A stretch of 64,000 nucleotides of DNA from Salirhabdus salicampi (GCF_024259515.1 NZ_JANBWE010000002.1:62001-126000), one strand, 5' to 3'; counted from the first letter of the stretch, positions 1 through 9,442 are shown. Numbers and translations are program-made. The notes: a model not told the origin generated them from the letters alone.

Positions 1-418
1 AGGAAGGTGAATGCTGCTTAGCCGAACCCGTTTCTCCACCAAGAACGTCTCCACCAGTTGAGCGGATTACTTCATTTGTCACTTCTCTAGCAATCGTATT
101 TGTAATCATTTGTAAAATGTCGTTAATGATTACCTGACTGTCTTTAAATTCCGCTACTACTGGTATATTATCTAACTCATCCTGAAGCCGGTTTAACTCT
201 GCTTCCACCTTTTTTAACGCTTCATGCTTCCCATAATGCTGGAAGTTAACCGCCTGCTTTTGTAAAGCTTTAATACGTTTAATTAACCCTTGAACTTTTT
301 CATTTTCATTAAGCTTTTCTTCCAATTGTTTAAAACGATCAATTTCTTCAATGTTGGCCAGCATTTTTGCAAGCTTTTCCGCTTCTTCGACCACTTGTTT
401 TCTTGTATATTGTCCCAT
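1..418 (-). CDS. ricA: RicA (YmcA), regulatory iron-sulfur-containing subunit, 3' end cut by window edge
   Basis: This frame opens with MGQYTRKQVVEEAEKLAKML and runs 139 codons to the window edge without a stop; the family is about 143 residues, so only the last few codons are missing. The N-terminal half is a helical, charged coiled-coil-like region. In B. subtilis RicA works with RicF and RicT (the Y-complex) as a specificity factor for RNase Y mRNA processing and is needed for sporulation, competence and biofilm formation. The start lies one base after the miaB stop, with AGAGGTG overlapping the miaB end as its ribosome binding site, so the two are translationally linked. The miaB-ricA order matches B. 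subtilis. Identification is from sequence and synteny. Confidence 0.93.
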   Translation of the reverse strand, partial: MGQYTRKQVVEEAEKLAKMLANIEEIDRFKQLEEKLNENEKVQGLIKRIKALQKQAVNFQHYGKHEALKKVEAELNRLQDELDNIPVVAEFKDSQVIINDILQMITNTIAREVTNEVIRSTGGDVLGGETGSAKQHSPS

Positions 419-419
419 A

Positions 420-1991
420 TTAATTCACCTCTACTGCTTCTTCGACCATTTCACCATCAAGTGTCCACGTTTTTGTGTTTGTCACTTTCACTTTTACAAT
501 TTTTCCGATGGCAGATTTTGGTCCTTTAAAGTTTACAAGCTTTTGTTTTTTTGTATAACCTGCTAACACGTCTGGATTATTCTTGCTTTCTCCTTCAACA
601 AGAACTTCAACAATTTCCCCTTTAAACTTCTCCAAAGCTTCACGAGATTGCTTATTCACTAATTCATTTAAGCGATATAGACGTTGCTTCTTCACATCCA
701 TTGGTACGTTATCCTGCATTTTAGCAGCTGGTGTACCTTCACGTGGAGAATAAATAAATGTGTATGCTCCTTCAAATCCAACTTCCTCCACAAGTGTCAT
801 TGTGTCTTCGAACTGTTCGTCCGTTTCATTTGGAAATCCCACAATGATGTCAGTAGTTAAAGCAACTCCAGGGATAGCTTCTTTAATTTTGCGAACAAGC
901 TCTAAGAAACGCTCACGTGTATATTTCCGTGCCATTAATTTTAGTACTTGTGAGTTACCAGATTGTACCGGCAGGTGAATATATGGCATTAAGTTTCCAC
1001 CTTTAGCCAGGACCTCAATTAGGCGATCATCGAAGTCTCTCGGATGAGATGTTGTAAAACGGACACGTGGAATGTCAATTTTACGAATTTCATCCATTAA
1101 GTCTCCAAGCCCATATTCCATATCGTCAAAATCTTTTCCATACGCATTTACGTTTTGTCCAAGCAGGGTAACTTCTTGGTATCCTTGTGCAGCTAGGTGA
1201 CGAACCTCCTGAATAATATCTTCCGGTCGTCTACTTCTTTCTTTACCACGTGTGTACGGAACAATACAGTACGTACAGAATTTGTCGCATCCATACATAA
1301 TGTTGACCCATGCTTTTATCTTTCCTTCACGTTTTTTCGGAAGGTTTTCAATAATGTCACCTTCCTTAGACCATACTTCTACAACCATTTCTTTTCCGAA
1401 CATCGCTTCTTTCACGAGTTGTGGTAAACGGTGTATATTGTGTGTACCGAAAATTAAGTCAACGTGTTGGTGCTTTTGTAAAATTCGATTTACTACCGAT
1501 TCCTCTTGGGACATACATCCACATACACCAATAATTAAATTAGGATTCTCTAATTTTAACGGCTTCAAGTGACCAATTTCTCCAAACACTTTATTCTCCG
1601 CATTTTCACGAATTGCACAAGTGTTTAACAGAATAATATCAGCCTCTTTTGCCTCGGTTGTAGATTCATAACCTAGTTCCGTTAGCATTCCAGACATAAC
1701 TTCTGTATCATGTTCATTCATTTGACAGCCGTAAGTACGAATCAAAAATTTCTTCCCTTTACCAATTCCTTTAACATCGTCAGGAATTTGGTAACCTTCA
1801 TATTTTACTTCTTCTTTTCCACGCTTCTTTGCTTGCTTTAAATCCGGTGGTTGGTATGTCGTTTGAAAGTATTGCATAAAATCTTCAGATGATTTTTGTT
1901 TTAATCGGTCAAGGTTTTCCTTTTCGGATTTTACGTCCGCTGGATTTCCTTGTTTTATTTGCGTCATTTCTTTCCGTTGTTGTTCATTCAT
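420..1991 (-). CDS. miaB: tRNA-2-methylthio-N6-dimethylallyladenosine synthase MiaB
   Basis: MiaB is a radical-SAM methylthiotransferase that adds a methylthio group to i6A37 of tRNAs reading UNN codons. The 523-residue product has the N-terminal UPF0004 domain with three cluster cysteines ([26 protein letters not shown]), then the radical-SAM motif CDKFCTYC near residue 230, and a C-terminal TRAM-like segment. An approximately 70-residue charged N-terminal extension is typical of Bacillus MiaB (about 509 residues). The ATG start has AAAGGAG eight bases upstream. ricA follows one base after the stop. An extended -10 promoter lies about 40 bases upstream of the start. Confidence 0.97.
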   Translation of the reverse strand: MNEQQRKEMTQIKQGNPADVKSEKENLDRLKQKSSEDFMQYFQTTYQPPDLKQAKKRGKEEVKYEGYQIPDDVKGIGKGKKFLIRTYGCQMNEHDTEVMSGMLTELGYESTTEAKEADIILLNTCAIRENAENKVFGEIGHLKPLKLENPNLIIGVCGCMSQEESVVNRILQKHQHVDLIFGTHNIHRLPQLVKEAMFGKEMVVEVWSKEGDIIENLPKKREGKIKAWVNIMYGCDKFCTYCIVPYTRGKERSRRPEDIIQEVRHLAAQGYQEVTLLGQNVNAYGKDFDDMEYGLGDLMDEIRKIDIPRVRFTTSHPRDFDDRLIEVLAKGGNLMPYIHLPVQSGNSQVLKLMARKYTRERFLELVRKIKEAIPGVALTTDIIVGFPNETDEQFEDTMTLVEEVGFEGAYTFIYSPREGTPAAKMQDNVPMDVKKQRLYRLNELVNKQSREALEKFKGEIVEVLVEGESKNNPDVLAGYTKKQKLVNFKGPKSAIGKIVKVKVTNTKTWTLDGEMVEEAVEVN

Positions 1992-2032
1992 CGCGAAGGC
2001 TCCTTTCTTCTCGTATCATATCTAACTGTAAT

Positions 2033-2041
2033 ATTATAGCA
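2033..2041 (-). promoter_or_regulatory. Putative extended -10 promoter for miaB-ricA
   Basis: On the minus strand TGC directly precedes a perfect TATAAT, the extended -10 form used by sigma-A when the -35 is weak. The best -35 hexamer at 17 bases (TTTCTT) is poor. The site lies between the DCC-family gene and miaB, about 40 bases before the miaB start. Prediction only. Confidence 0.55.
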
Positions 2042-2113
2042 AGGATAAACCAAAAAAGAAAATCGTTTCATAATATCGTCACTATTTTTCATATTACTCT
2101 TGAGAAGCAATAA

Positions 2114-2509
2114 CTACTTCTCTTTATGGTGAACCGGACAACCCTTATCATCACATTTTCCAACAGGTACGACGTTTCGGTTTTTCGCAATCCATCTATA
2201 AACGATATGACCCACCCGTAATTTAATAAAAAGATGAAGAATGGGTGCCAGCATGCGGTAACGGGGAACTCTTCTAGCAATCTGTAAAATGGTCTCAATT
2301 CCTGCATAGACCTTACTAGTTTTCGGTTCCATGCTATAAATTTGTTCGACTACATCTTTCCCGCCTAGACCATATCGCTCTATAACCCCATCGTCTCGAA
2401 AACTTGTAAAATGAACAAGTTTATGCTGGTCCCACTTTTCGATATTTTGCCTTGCTTTTTGGCATAGAGGGCACCAGCTATCATAAAATACAATTAAATC
2501 TTCCTTCAT
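2114..2509 (-). CDS. DCC-family (DUF393) thiol-disulfide oxidoreductase-like protein
   Basis: The product is 131 residues when started at MKEDLIVFYDSWCPLCQKAR, where AGGTGGGAG lies upstream; the longer frame has no comparable site. Near the N-terminus it carries DSWCPLC, the DxxWCxxC pattern that gives the DCC family its name and resembles a thioredoxin-type active site. A hydrophobic stretch around residues 85-105 follows, and the C-terminus has a second Cys pair (CDDKGC). The family is annotated as putative thiol-disulfide oxidoreductase; the physiological substrate is not known. It sits between the korAB terminator and the miaB promoter, so it is probably its own transcription unit. Function beyond redox chemistry cannot be inferred. 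Confidence 0.8.
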   Translation of the reverse strand: MKEDLIVFYDSWCPLCQKARQNIEKWDQHKLVHFTSFRDDGVIERYGLGGKDVVEQIYSMEPKTSKVYAGIETILQIARRVPRYRMLAPILHLFIKLRVGHIVYRWIAKNRNVVPVGKCDDKGCPVHHKEK

Positions 2510-2676
2510 GAACCGTTCTCCCACCTTTCCACCTTTACCGTTGTTACTATTATTAACCTTAGACAATGAGAGAAAACATATCAACTTAAGGGATTTCTAT
2601 CCGTATTGCTTGTCGATTCTTACCGGAAAAAGGCAGATCAACATTCTTTTTGCGCTTTCCCCGGAAATAGGCCATA

Positions 2677-2711
2677 AAAAAGCTAGCTTGTTAAAAGCAA
2701 GCTAGCTTTTT
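2677..2711 (-). terminator. Rho-independent terminator after korB
   Basis: AAAAAGCTAGCTTG and CAAGCTAGCTTTTT form a perfect 14-bp stem with a 7-base loop. The minus-strand arm ends in a T-run, and the element begins 3 bases after the korB stop. The mirrored A/T tracts would also allow termination on the plus strand. Confidence 0.9.
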
Positions 2712-2713
2712 CT

Positions 2714-3580
2714 TTACATAAATTCCGCAATCAGTTCGTCAAACTTTTGTTGATCTAATTGAAGGTCCGAGTCTTTTAATGGCTGTTCAGCGTATCCAGA
2801 TACAAGTTCTTGATAAGACTTTTTCTCTTTATCCTCGTATATAATACCTGTCACGAGACTATTATGTTCCATCAACGTTTTCATCGCGGCAGCACGATCA
2901 TGTCGATCATAATCGTCAACATCAGAAAGTTTCACTAAGTTTTCTTTAAACCAGTCGTATGTGTTGATTTTGTTATACGTTACACATGGACTAAAGACAT
3001 TAATTAAAGAGAAACCTTTATGCTCAATCCCTTTTTCTATAATAGCTGTTAAGTCCTTTAAATCACTTGAAAAGCTTTGGGCAACGAATGAGGCTCCAGA
3101 TGATAGTGCCATTTCCATAATGTTTACCGATGATTCAATCGAGCCTTCCGGTGTACTTTTCGTCTTAAATCCGAACTCACTTCGTGGCGATGTTTGCCCT
3201 TTTGTTAACCCGTATACTTGGTTATCCATAATGATATAGGTAATATCAATATTTCTACGAATAGCATGTATGGTATGCCCCATGCCAATCGCTAGACCGT
3301 CCCCATCACCGCCAGCGGCGATTACCGTCATATCCCGATTGGCCATTTTCACACCTTGTGCGATTGGTAAAACTCTACCGTGAATTCCATGAAAACCGTA
3401 AGTGTTAATATATCCTGATATACGGCCGGAACATCCAATCCCCGATATGACTGCTAAATCTTCAGGTTCTAGGCCAACGTTAGCAGCTGCTCGCTGCATC
3501 GCAGCCTGAACGGAAAAATCTCCACAACCTGGGCACCAGTTTGGTTTTACATTATTACGGAAATCTTTAAACGTTGCCAT
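2714..3580 (-). CDS. korB: 2-oxoacid:ferredoxin oxidoreductase beta subunit
   Basis: This is the thiamine-diphosphate subunit of a 2-oxoacid (probably 2-oxoglutarate) ferredoxin oxidoreductase, which decarboxylates the oxoacid to the acyl-CoA and reduces ferredoxin. The 288-residue product shows CPGCGDFSV near residue 17 (family Fe-S/ThDP motif) and the ThDP-Mg signature GGDGDGLAIGMGH followed by DNQVYGLTKGQ. The start overlaps the korA stop by 14 bases and has GGAG about 9 bases upstream, so the subunits are translationally coupled. A strong terminator lies directly downstream. Substrate preference (2-oxoglutarate versus pyruvate or a broader range) is inferred from Bacillus homologues. Confidence 0.93.
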   Translation of the reverse strand: MATFKDFRNNVKPNWCPGCGDFSVQAAMQRAAANVGLEPEDLAVISGIGCSGRISGYINTYGFHGIHGRVLPIAQGVKMANRDMTVIAAGGDGDGLAIGMGHTIHAIRRNIDITYIIMDNQVYGLTKGQTSPRSEFGFKTKSTPEGSIESSVNIMEMALSSGASFVAQSFSSDLKDLTAIIEKGIEHKGFSLINVFSPCVTYNKINTYDWFKENLVKLSDVDDYDRHDRAAAMKTLMEHNSLVTGIIYEDKEKKSYQELVSGYAEQPLKDSDLQLDQQKFDELIAEFM

Positions 3581-5330
3581 TTACAACAACTCCTTGCATT
3601 ACTTCTTTGTATAGTTCACCCGGTAAAAATGGGGTACCGTCATACTTCAAAATGCTTTCGAATTTGTCATGGTAACCGACGTTCATTTTCATAATATTCG
3701 CCAGTTGACTCGTTGCATTATGTTCGACGACAACCACTTTTTTCGCCTTTTCTACTAACCCCTTCACCTCTTCTGTTGGGAACGGATGGATTAGTCGAAT
3801 GTGTGCATGATTTACTTTTAATCCGTCTTTTTCTAAACGTTCCATAACCTCTTCAATAACACCCCGTGTGGATATATAGCCGACAAACAAAATATCTGGT
3901 TCATCATAATTTGTCTTTTTATAAACGGGTGTATGGAAACGATCTGGTAGATCACGTAATTTCCGTAAGCGTTTATCCATTTGATTTTTACGGTTATCTG
4001 GTTTTTCCGAAGGTTTCCCCGTCTCGTCATGTTCTACACCAGTAACATGGTAAATACCATTTTTCGTCCCTGGTAATATCCTTTGTGATACGCCATCCTC
4101 TGTCACTTCATAACGTTTGAAATATTCTCCCTTACCTAGTTCAGGTAAATCCGGAGAGATCTCTAATTTTCCTCTTCGAATTTCTACATTTTCGATATCC
4201 AAAGGATCAACTGTTTGTTTACCTAGTGACAATTGTAGGTCTGATAACAGGATGACTGGACATTGATATTCCTCAGCGTAATTCAATGCCTCCACCGCAT
4301 CGAAAAATGCCTCTTCTACGGTACTTGGTGCCATAACAATTTTCGGAATCTCCCCGTGTGTTCCGTATATCATAGACATTAAGTCAGATTGTTCTTGTTT
4401 GGTTGGTAAACCAGTACTTGGACCACCACGTTGAGTATCCACAATGACGATTGGTGTCTCAGTCATACCGGCTAAGCCAATCGATTCCATCATTAGTGAT
4501 AGTCCCGGTCCTGCAGAGGCGGTTATTGCTCTTACACCTGCATAGTTCGAGCCAATAGCCATTGTTGCTGCAGCCATCTCATCCTCTGTCTGTATTACTG
4601 TACCCCCGAATTGTGGTAATTTTTTAATCATATACTCCATAATTTCAGAGGCAGGAGTAATCGGATATGCTGCCATGAAGCGGCATCCACCCGTCAGGAA
4701 ACCGAGAGAAATCGCATCATTCCCAATCATAAACATTCTTCGTTTGCCATCAGCGGCTGATAGTTTCATAGAAGGAGCGTCTCCGTCTACCGAATTACGA
4801 ATGAATTGGGCACCTTCTGCAATTGCCTCCATGTTTTTCTCTACGATTTTTTCACCTTTACGACCAAAAATTTCTTCCACAACATCACGAAACACATTCG
4901 GTTGTAAGTCTAGTACTGCGCTAGATGCCCCAACCGCCACCATATTTTTCATTAATGATGTACCAAGGTCCCTCGCAATGTCTGTAAAAGGTACGGCAAA
5001 TAGTTTAACCCCTGTACCCTCTGGAATGGTTGGTTTAAATTTAGCGTCTGCTAACACGACTCCTCTGTCATGGAGCTCGTGGAAGTTAACGTCAATTGTT
5101 TCTTGATCAAATGCTACAAGAATATCTAAATCATCTTGTATTGACCGAACATATGTGGTCGAAACTCGAATTTTGTTATTCGTATGGCCACCTTTTATAC
5201 GTGAGGAAAAGTGACGGTAGCCGTATAAATAGTAGCCCAGTCGATTTAACGCTGTTGCAAAAATTTCACCAGTACTTTCAATTCCCTCACCTTGTTGCCC
5301 GCCTACTTTCCAGGACAATTGGTTAATCAT
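3567..5330 (-). CDS. korA: 2-oxoacid:ferredoxin oxidoreductase alpha subunit (fused gamma-alpha)
   Basis: The 587-residue product joins an N-terminal gamma domain (GGQQGEGIESTG through GGHTNNKIRVS, about residues 1-190) to an alpha domain with the pyrimidine-binding region (AYPITPASEIMEYM, then a stretch rich in small residues around TASAGPGLSLM). This fused layout is the usual Bacillus KorA. The start at MINQLSWKVGG was chosen because AGGGGTGG lies about 8 bases upstream; a frame nine codons longer has no ribosome binding site. With KorB it feeds reduced ferredoxin and acyl-CoA into central metabolism. It lies downstream of the dipeptidase gene with about 85 bases between, and no clear terminator separates them. 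Confidence 0.93.
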   Translation of the reverse strand: MINQLSWKVGGQQGEGIESTGEIFATALNRLGYYLYGYRHFSSRIKGGHTNNKIRVSTTYVRSIQDDLDILVAFDQETIDVNFHELHDRGVVLADAKFKPTIPEGTGVKLFAVPFTDIARDLGTSLMKNMVAVGASSAVLDLQPNVFRDVVEEIFGRKGEKIVEKNMEAIAEGAQFIRNSVDGDAPSMKLSAADGKRRMFMIGNDAISLGFLTGGCRFMAAYPITPASEIMEYMIKKLPQFGGTVIQTEDEMAAATMAIGSNYAGVRAITASAGPGLSLMMESIGLAGMTETPIVIVDTQRGGPSTGLPTKQEQSDLMSMIYGTHGEIPKIVMAPSTVEEAFFDAVEALNYAEEYQCPVILLSDLQLSLGKQTVDPLDIENVEIRRGKLEISPDLPELGKGEYFKRYEVTEDGVSQRILPGTKNGIYHVTGVEHDETGKPSEKPDNRKNQMDKRLRKLRDLPDRFHTPVYKKTNYDEPDILFVGYISTRGVIEEVMERLEKDGLKVNHAHIRLIHPFPTEEVKGLVEKAKKVVVVEHNATSQLANIMKMNVGYHDKFESILKYDGTPFLPGELYKEVMQGVVVNGNV

Positions 5331-5416
5331 GTTCAAGCCACCCCTTAACATTCTCATAAAATAAAAAACTATAATTTGCTAAAAAAACTAGTTTATACAG
5401 ATACGCTATAACTTAC

Positions 5417-6334
5417 TTACGGTAATGTATTCAAAAAGTTTTGAAATGTTAGTTTATGTACCGTTGTCTTCGAAAAGGTTTTTTCTAACTGTTTCACGAA
5501 CGAATTGTATTCCTCATGATCTTTAATTCCTTTTACAACTCCACTTGTTCCATCAAAATCAGATCCTAATCCGATTACATCTTCACCACCTAATTCAAGG
5601 ATCTTTTCCATGTGTTGGACAACATGTTTAACGTGAGCACGATTGTCTGTAGTTAAAAACTCAGGAACAAATGTCATACCGATAAAACCGTTCGCATCAA
5701 TTAAAGCTTTTATTTGTTTATCATCTAAGTTTCGTTTATGGGGCATAAGGTCATACGCATTTGAATGAGTTGCAACTGGATATTCAGCCACATCTAAAAC
5801 ATCCCAAAATCCTTGGTATGATATATGCGAAACATCTGCCCAAACACCGTATGTGTTTAACGTTTCCACAACGTCATATCCGAAGGATGTCAAACCAGCT
5901 CCGCGTTCTTCCCCTATTCCATCACACGTAGCATTGCTGTTGTTCCACGTTAAGCCAACTGATCGCACACCGAGATGTAGTAACGTTTTTAACTTTACTA
6001 CATCTTGTCCAATCGGATGGCAACCCTCTAGAGTCAACATTGCACCTTTTTCATGCTCTTGTAACTGTTGTATATCTGATTTTGTTTTTACTAGTTTTAT
6101 GTTTTCATAAGGCGCTATAATATTCTCATAAAATAGATTCACCATATCAAGAGTAACACGGAATTGCAGGTCATCTGGTACATCATCGGGGACAAAAATT
6201 GCAAAGCATTGTACTTTCACGTCACTTTTCATCCACTTATGATAATTTACTCGTAATTCTGGACTATCCTTAAAGTGTAAACTAGGATTTTTCCATAGTT
6301 GATATAGTACATCACAGTGTGCATCAATAATCAA
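5417..6334 (-). CDS. Membrane dipeptidase-like zinc hydrolase (peptidase family M19)
   Basis: The 305-residue protein begins IIDAHCDVLYQLW, with the HxD metal ligands at the amidohydrolase barrel start. It continues with TLEGCHPIG (Glu bridge), THSNAYDL and GLGSDFDG, all typical of M19 renal dipeptidase homologues. It has no signal peptide, so it is probably cytoplasmic despite the family name. The start codon is TTG, about 11 bases after AGGAGGG, because no ATG/GTG precedes the catalytic HxD. The gene begins 26 bases after the T-run of the spoVS terminator, leaving almost no room for its own promoter. Substrate (a dipeptide, perhaps with D-residues) is not predictable. Confidence 0.88.
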   Translation of the reverse strand: MIIDAHCDVLYQLWKNPSLHFKDSPELRVNYHKWMKSDVKVQCFAIFVPDDVPDDLQFRVTLDMVNLFYENIIAPYENIKLVKTKSDIQQLQEHEKGAMLTLEGCHPIGQDVVKLKTLLHLGVRSVGLTWNNSNATCDGIGEERGAGLTSFGYDVVETLNTYGVWADVSHISYQGFWDVLDVAEYPVATHSNAYDLMPHKRNLDDKQIKALIDANGFIGMTFVPEFLTTDNRAHVKHVVQHMEKILELGGEDVIGLGSDFDGTSGVVKGIKDHEEYNSFVKQLEKTFSKTTVHKLTFQNFLNTLP

Positions 6335-6359
6335 AGTAGATTATTCCCTCCTAAACTAT

Positions 6360-6393
6360 AAAAATAAAACCTGTTTGCAGTCGAGCAAACAGG
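6360..6393 (-). terminator. Rho-independent terminator after spoVS
   Basis: On the minus strand CCTGTTTGC and GCAAACAGG pair over a 6-base loop, followed by TTTTATTTTT. It sits 13 bases after the spoVS stop and just before the dipeptidase ribosome binding site. Confidence 0.88.
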
Positions 6394-6405
6394 CCTAAGC
6401 TTCCA

Positions 6406-6666
6406 TTATCTAGGTTCAACAATTAACTTAATAGCCGTACGCTCTTCGTTATCAATCATGATGTCAGTAAAGGCAGGAATACAAATTAAGTCAACACCAC
6501 TAGGCGCTACGAAACCTCGTGCAATCGCTACAGCTTTCACCGCCTGATTCAAAGCACCAGCCCCTATAGCTTGAATTTCAGCCGACCCCCGTTCCCTTAA
6601 TACATTTGCGAGGGCACCTGCTACAGAGTTGGGATTTGATTTTGCTGAAACTTTTAATATTTCCAT
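6406..6666 (-). CDS. spoVS: Stage V sporulation protein S
   Basis: The 86-residue protein (MEILKVSAKSNPNSVAGALA to IKLIVEPR) is a near-invariant SpoVS, a small Alba-like domain protein. In B. subtilis it is required for spore coat assembly and dehydration, and its loss also suppresses some septation defects; the molecular role is unsettled. AAGGAGG at 6675-6681 is its ribosome binding site. A sigma-H-type promoter lies about 50 bases upstream, matching the known sigma-H control of spoVS. ymdB immediately upstream is also its neighbour in B. subtilis. Confidence 0.98.
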   Translation of the reverse strand: MEILKVSAKSNPNSVAGALANVLRERGSAEIQAIGAGALNQAVKAVAIARGFVAPSGVDLICIPAFTDIMIDNEERTAIKLIVEPR

Positions 6667-6709
6667 TACTAGTTCCTCCTTAATTTTCTAATATTCTTCC
6701 ACAATTACT

Positions 6710-6738
6710 ATATTCATGAAATAATAACTTATTCCTCT
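6710..6738 (-). promoter_or_regulatory. Sigma-H-type promoter for spoVS
   Basis: On the minus strand AGAGGAATA is a perfect match to the -35 consensus RNAGGAWWW. After 11 bases comes CATGAATAT, matching RNNGAATWW except at the first base. spoVS is sigma-H dependent in B. subtilis, which supports the call. Confidence 0.8.
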
Positions 6739-6773
6739 TTATTATGGACTAATTTTTTGAAAAATTCAAATAT

Positions 6774-7571
6774 TTAATCAAAAAATGGGTGATCATCGTT
6801 TATTGTGATTCTTTTTATACTTTTTGACCTGCCAGTTTTAGAATCTATGTCGACTATAACTCCGCTTAATTGGGCTCTACCTTTATCTGGTACTTCAAAC
6901 CGGACAGGTAAACTCGTCAGGAATCGACGGATGACGTCAGATTTTTCCACTCCTAAAATGCCATCATATGGGCCAGTCATACCTACGTCGGTAATATACG
7001 CCGTTCCTTCATGTAAGATTCTCTCATCCGCTGTCTGCACATGTGTATGTGTTCCAACAACTGCGCTAGCTCTACCATCCACGTACCATCCGAGAGCCTG
7101 CTTTTCACTAGTTGCTTCAGCATGAAAGTCGATAAATATTATAGAGGTTTTTTTCTTGGCTTCTTTAATGAGTCGGTCTACTTCTCGGAATGGGTCCTCT
7201 AACGGTGGCATAAAGGTTCTACCTTGGATATTAATCACAGCTACTGTATTCGCCCCGACCTTATAGTAGACAATGCCTTTCCCTGGTGTATCTTCTGGGA
7301 AATTTGCTGGTCGAGCCATGCGTTCTGCATTATCAATAAAATCAAATATTTCCCTTTTATCCCATGCATGGTTTCCTAATGTGATAACATCAGCACCCCA
7401 CTGCAAAAAGTTATTATAAATTTTTTCGGTAATCCCTTTTCCATGTGCAGCATTTTCTCCGTTCACAATGGTTACATCTGGGTGATATTTTTTCTTTAAT
7501 TTCGGTAAATGATCTTGAAGCATCTGTCGTCCTATGGATCCGACAATATCTCCGATAAATAATATTTTCAT
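6774..7571 (-). CDS. ymdB: YmdB metallophosphodiesterase
   Basis: The 265-residue protein has the dinuclear metallophosphoesterase motifs in order: GDIVGSIGR (residues 7-15), NGENAAHGKGI, LGNHAWDK, FHAEATSEK and GTHTHVQTAD. B. subtilis YmdB (264 residues) hydrolyses 2',3'- and 3',5'-cyclic nucleotides in vitro and controls the switch between motility and biofilm gene expression. It lies between rny and spoVS as in B. subtilis. The ATG has AGGAGATAGGAAG upstream. The rny terminator precedes it, so it needs its own promoter in the roughly 110-base gap, where no convincing sigma-A site was found. Confidence 0.95.
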   Translation of the reverse strand: MKILFIGDIVGSIGRQMLQDHLPKLKKKYHPDVTIVNGENAAHGKGITEKIYNNFLQWGADVITLGNHAWDKREIFDFIDNAERMARPANFPEDTPGKGIVYYKVGANTVAVINIQGRTFMPPLEDPFREVDRLIKEAKKKTSIIFIDFHAEATSEKQALGWYVDGRASAVVGTHTHVQTADERILHEGTAYITDVGMTGPYDGILGVEKSDVIRRFLTSLPVRFEVPDKGRAQLSGVIVDIDSKTGRSKSIKRITINDDHPFFD

Positions 7572-7688
7572 GATTTCTTCCTATCTCCTATCATTCATGT
7601 ATGTACGGTTTCAGTTTCACATAAGATGTAATAAAAGTCAAAAGCTCTCTCTATAGAATCGCCATATTTTCCCATCTTATGAAAACAA

Positions 7689-7717
7689 ACAAAAAAAGCG
7701 ACCAAAATCGGTCGCTT
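7689..7717 (-). terminator. Rho-independent terminator after rny
   Basis: AAGCGACC and GGTCGCTT form an 8-bp stem with a 6-base loop, followed on the minus strand by a run of at least seven T. The stem overlaps the rny stop codon. Confidence 0.9.
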
Positions 7718-9281
7718 ATTTTGCATATTCTACTGCTCTTGTTTCCCGAATTACTGTCACTTTAATGTGACCCGGATAATTCAGTTCATCTTCAATTCGC
7801 TTTCGGATGTCTCGAGCAAGTCGTAAAGATTCTGCATCATCAATTTCGTCTGGACGAACCATAATACGAATTTCACGACCTGCTTGGATTGCATATGATT
7901 TTTCTACCCCTTCATATGCATCGGAGATCTCTTCCAGCTTTTCCAATCGTTTAATATAGTTCTCAAGCGTCTCACTTCGTGCACCTGGACGTGCTGCAGA
8001 TAAAGCATCAGCAGCAGCTACTAATATGGAAATAATAGAAGTTGGTTCTTCGTCACCATGGTGGGAAGCAATGGCGTTCTTTACAACTTCATGCTCCTTG
8101 TATTTACGCGCAAGTTCAACACCAATTTCTACGTGACTTCCTTCCACTTCGTGATCAATTGCTTTTCCGATATCATGTAGTAAGCCAGCACGGCGAGCTA
8201 GACGTTCGTCTTCCCCTAATTCCGCTGCCAACAAACCAGCTAAATACGCTACTTCCATTGAGTGTTTCAGTACATTTTGACCATAGCTCGTACGGAATTT
8301 TAATCGACCTAGAATCTTGATTAAATCTGGATGTAGTCCGTGAACACCAACTTCAAACGTTGCCTCTTCACCAACTTCGCGGATATATTCATCCACTTCG
8401 CGACGAGATTTATCAACCATTTCCTCAATACGTGCAGGGTGGATTCGTCCATCTTGGACTAACTTTTCAAGAGCTAAACGAGCCGTTTCCCTACGGATTG
8501 GATCAAATCCTGATAGAATAACTGCTTCTGGCGTATCATCAATAATGAGATCAATTCCTGTTAAAGTTTCTAAAGCTCGAATATTTCGACCTTCTCGTCC
8601 AATAATTCGACCTTTCATCTCGTCATTTGGTAAGTTTACGACTGACACAGTAGTTTCAGCTACGTGATCAGCAGCACAACGTTGCATAGCAAGAGATAAC
8701 ATTTCTTTTGCTTTTTTGTCAGCTGCTTCTTTTGCACGGTTTTCAGATTCTTTAATCATGACGGCCGTTTCGTGTGAAATCTCTTTTTCAACACGCTCTA
8801 AAATTACTTGTTTAGCTTGGTCAGTTGTGTAACCGGAAATGCGTTCAAGCTCAGCTTGCTGTTTCTTCATCAACTCGTCCACTTTGCTTTCCATCTCTTG
8901 CAGATGTTGTTGTTTTTCAGCAAGTGATTCTTCTTTCTTCTCTAACATGAGCTCGCGCTTATCCAGCGATTCACTTTTACGATCCAAGTTTTCTTCTTTT
9001 TGCATAAGACGATTTTCTTGTTTCTGAACTTCCGTTCTTCTATCACGAAGTTCATTGTCCGTCTCTTGACGCAACTGATGTATTTCATCCTTAGCCTCTA
9101 AAAGCGCCTCACGTTTTGCGGCTTCAGCATTTCTTCGCCCTTCTTCGACAATTTGTTTTGCCAAGTTTTCAGCACTCGAAATTTTTGCCTCAGCAATAGA
9201 CTTGCGAATTAAATAACCAACAACAATACCGACAACAACGGCAAGCAAAATGGAGATGATGAGGGTGACTAAACTGTCCAT
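7716..9281 (-). CDS. rny: Ribonuclease Y
   Basis: RNase Y is the membrane-anchored endoribonuclease that initiates decay and processing of many mRNAs in Firmicutes. The 521-residue product (family about 520) has an N-terminal transmembrane helix (residues 4-24), a long charged coiled coil to about residue 200, a KH domain with [15 protein letters not shown], and an HD domain with [10 protein letters not shown] and a second AxHHGDE motif. GAGGAGGTG precedes the ATG. A strong sigma-A promoter lies about 125 bases upstream and a terminator overlaps its stop. Its partner RicA is encoded in the same window. Confidence 0.98.
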   Translation of the reverse strand: MDSLVTLIISILLAVVVGIVVGYLIRKSIAEAKISSAENLAKQIVEEGRRNAEAAKREALLEAKDEIHQLRQETDNELRDRRTEVQKQENRLMQKEENLDRKSESLDKRELMLEKKEESLAEKQQHLQEMESKVDELMKKQQAELERISGYTTDQAKQVILERVEKEISHETAVMIKESENRAKEAADKKAKEMLSLAMQRCAADHVAETTVSVVNLPNDEMKGRIIGREGRNIRALETLTGIDLIIDDTPEAVILSGFDPIRRETARLALEKLVQDGRIHPARIEEMVDKSRREVDEYIREVGEEATFEVGVHGLHPDLIKILGRLKFRTSYGQNVLKHSMEVAYLAGLLAAELGEDERLARRAGLLHDIGKAIDHEVEGSHVEIGVELARKYKEHEVVKNAIASHHGDEEPTSIISILVAAADALSAARPGARSETLENYIKRLEKLEEISDAYEGVEKSYAIQAGREIRIMVRPDEIDDAESLRLARDIRKRIEDELNYPGHIKVTVIRETRAVEYAK

Positions 9282-9406
9282 CTATTCACCTCCTCTTGCT
9301 GTAATGCTAGTACAATTCTTTTCAGTCGGCATGTACAACATTCCATTTGATTCTTCACATTTCATTTTAAAACATAATTCAATGAAAAATAAAATTATAC
9401 ATACTA

Positions 9407-9435
9407 ATTTTAAGCCTGAGAAATTTCATTGTCAA
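9407..9435 (-). promoter_or_regulatory. Sigma-A promoter for rny
   Basis: On the minus strand a perfect TTGACA is followed after 17 bases by TAAAAT. This gives an untranslated leader of roughly 115-120 bases ahead of rny. The site lies immediately downstream of the recA terminator. Confidence 0.82.
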
Positions 9436-9442
9436 GGAATTG

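Noticed and set aside
2101-2121. Inverted repeat GAGAAG...CTTCTC at the end of the DCC gene as a terminator
   Set aside because: The stem is only 6-7 bp, overlaps the stop codon and has no T-run on the minus strand.
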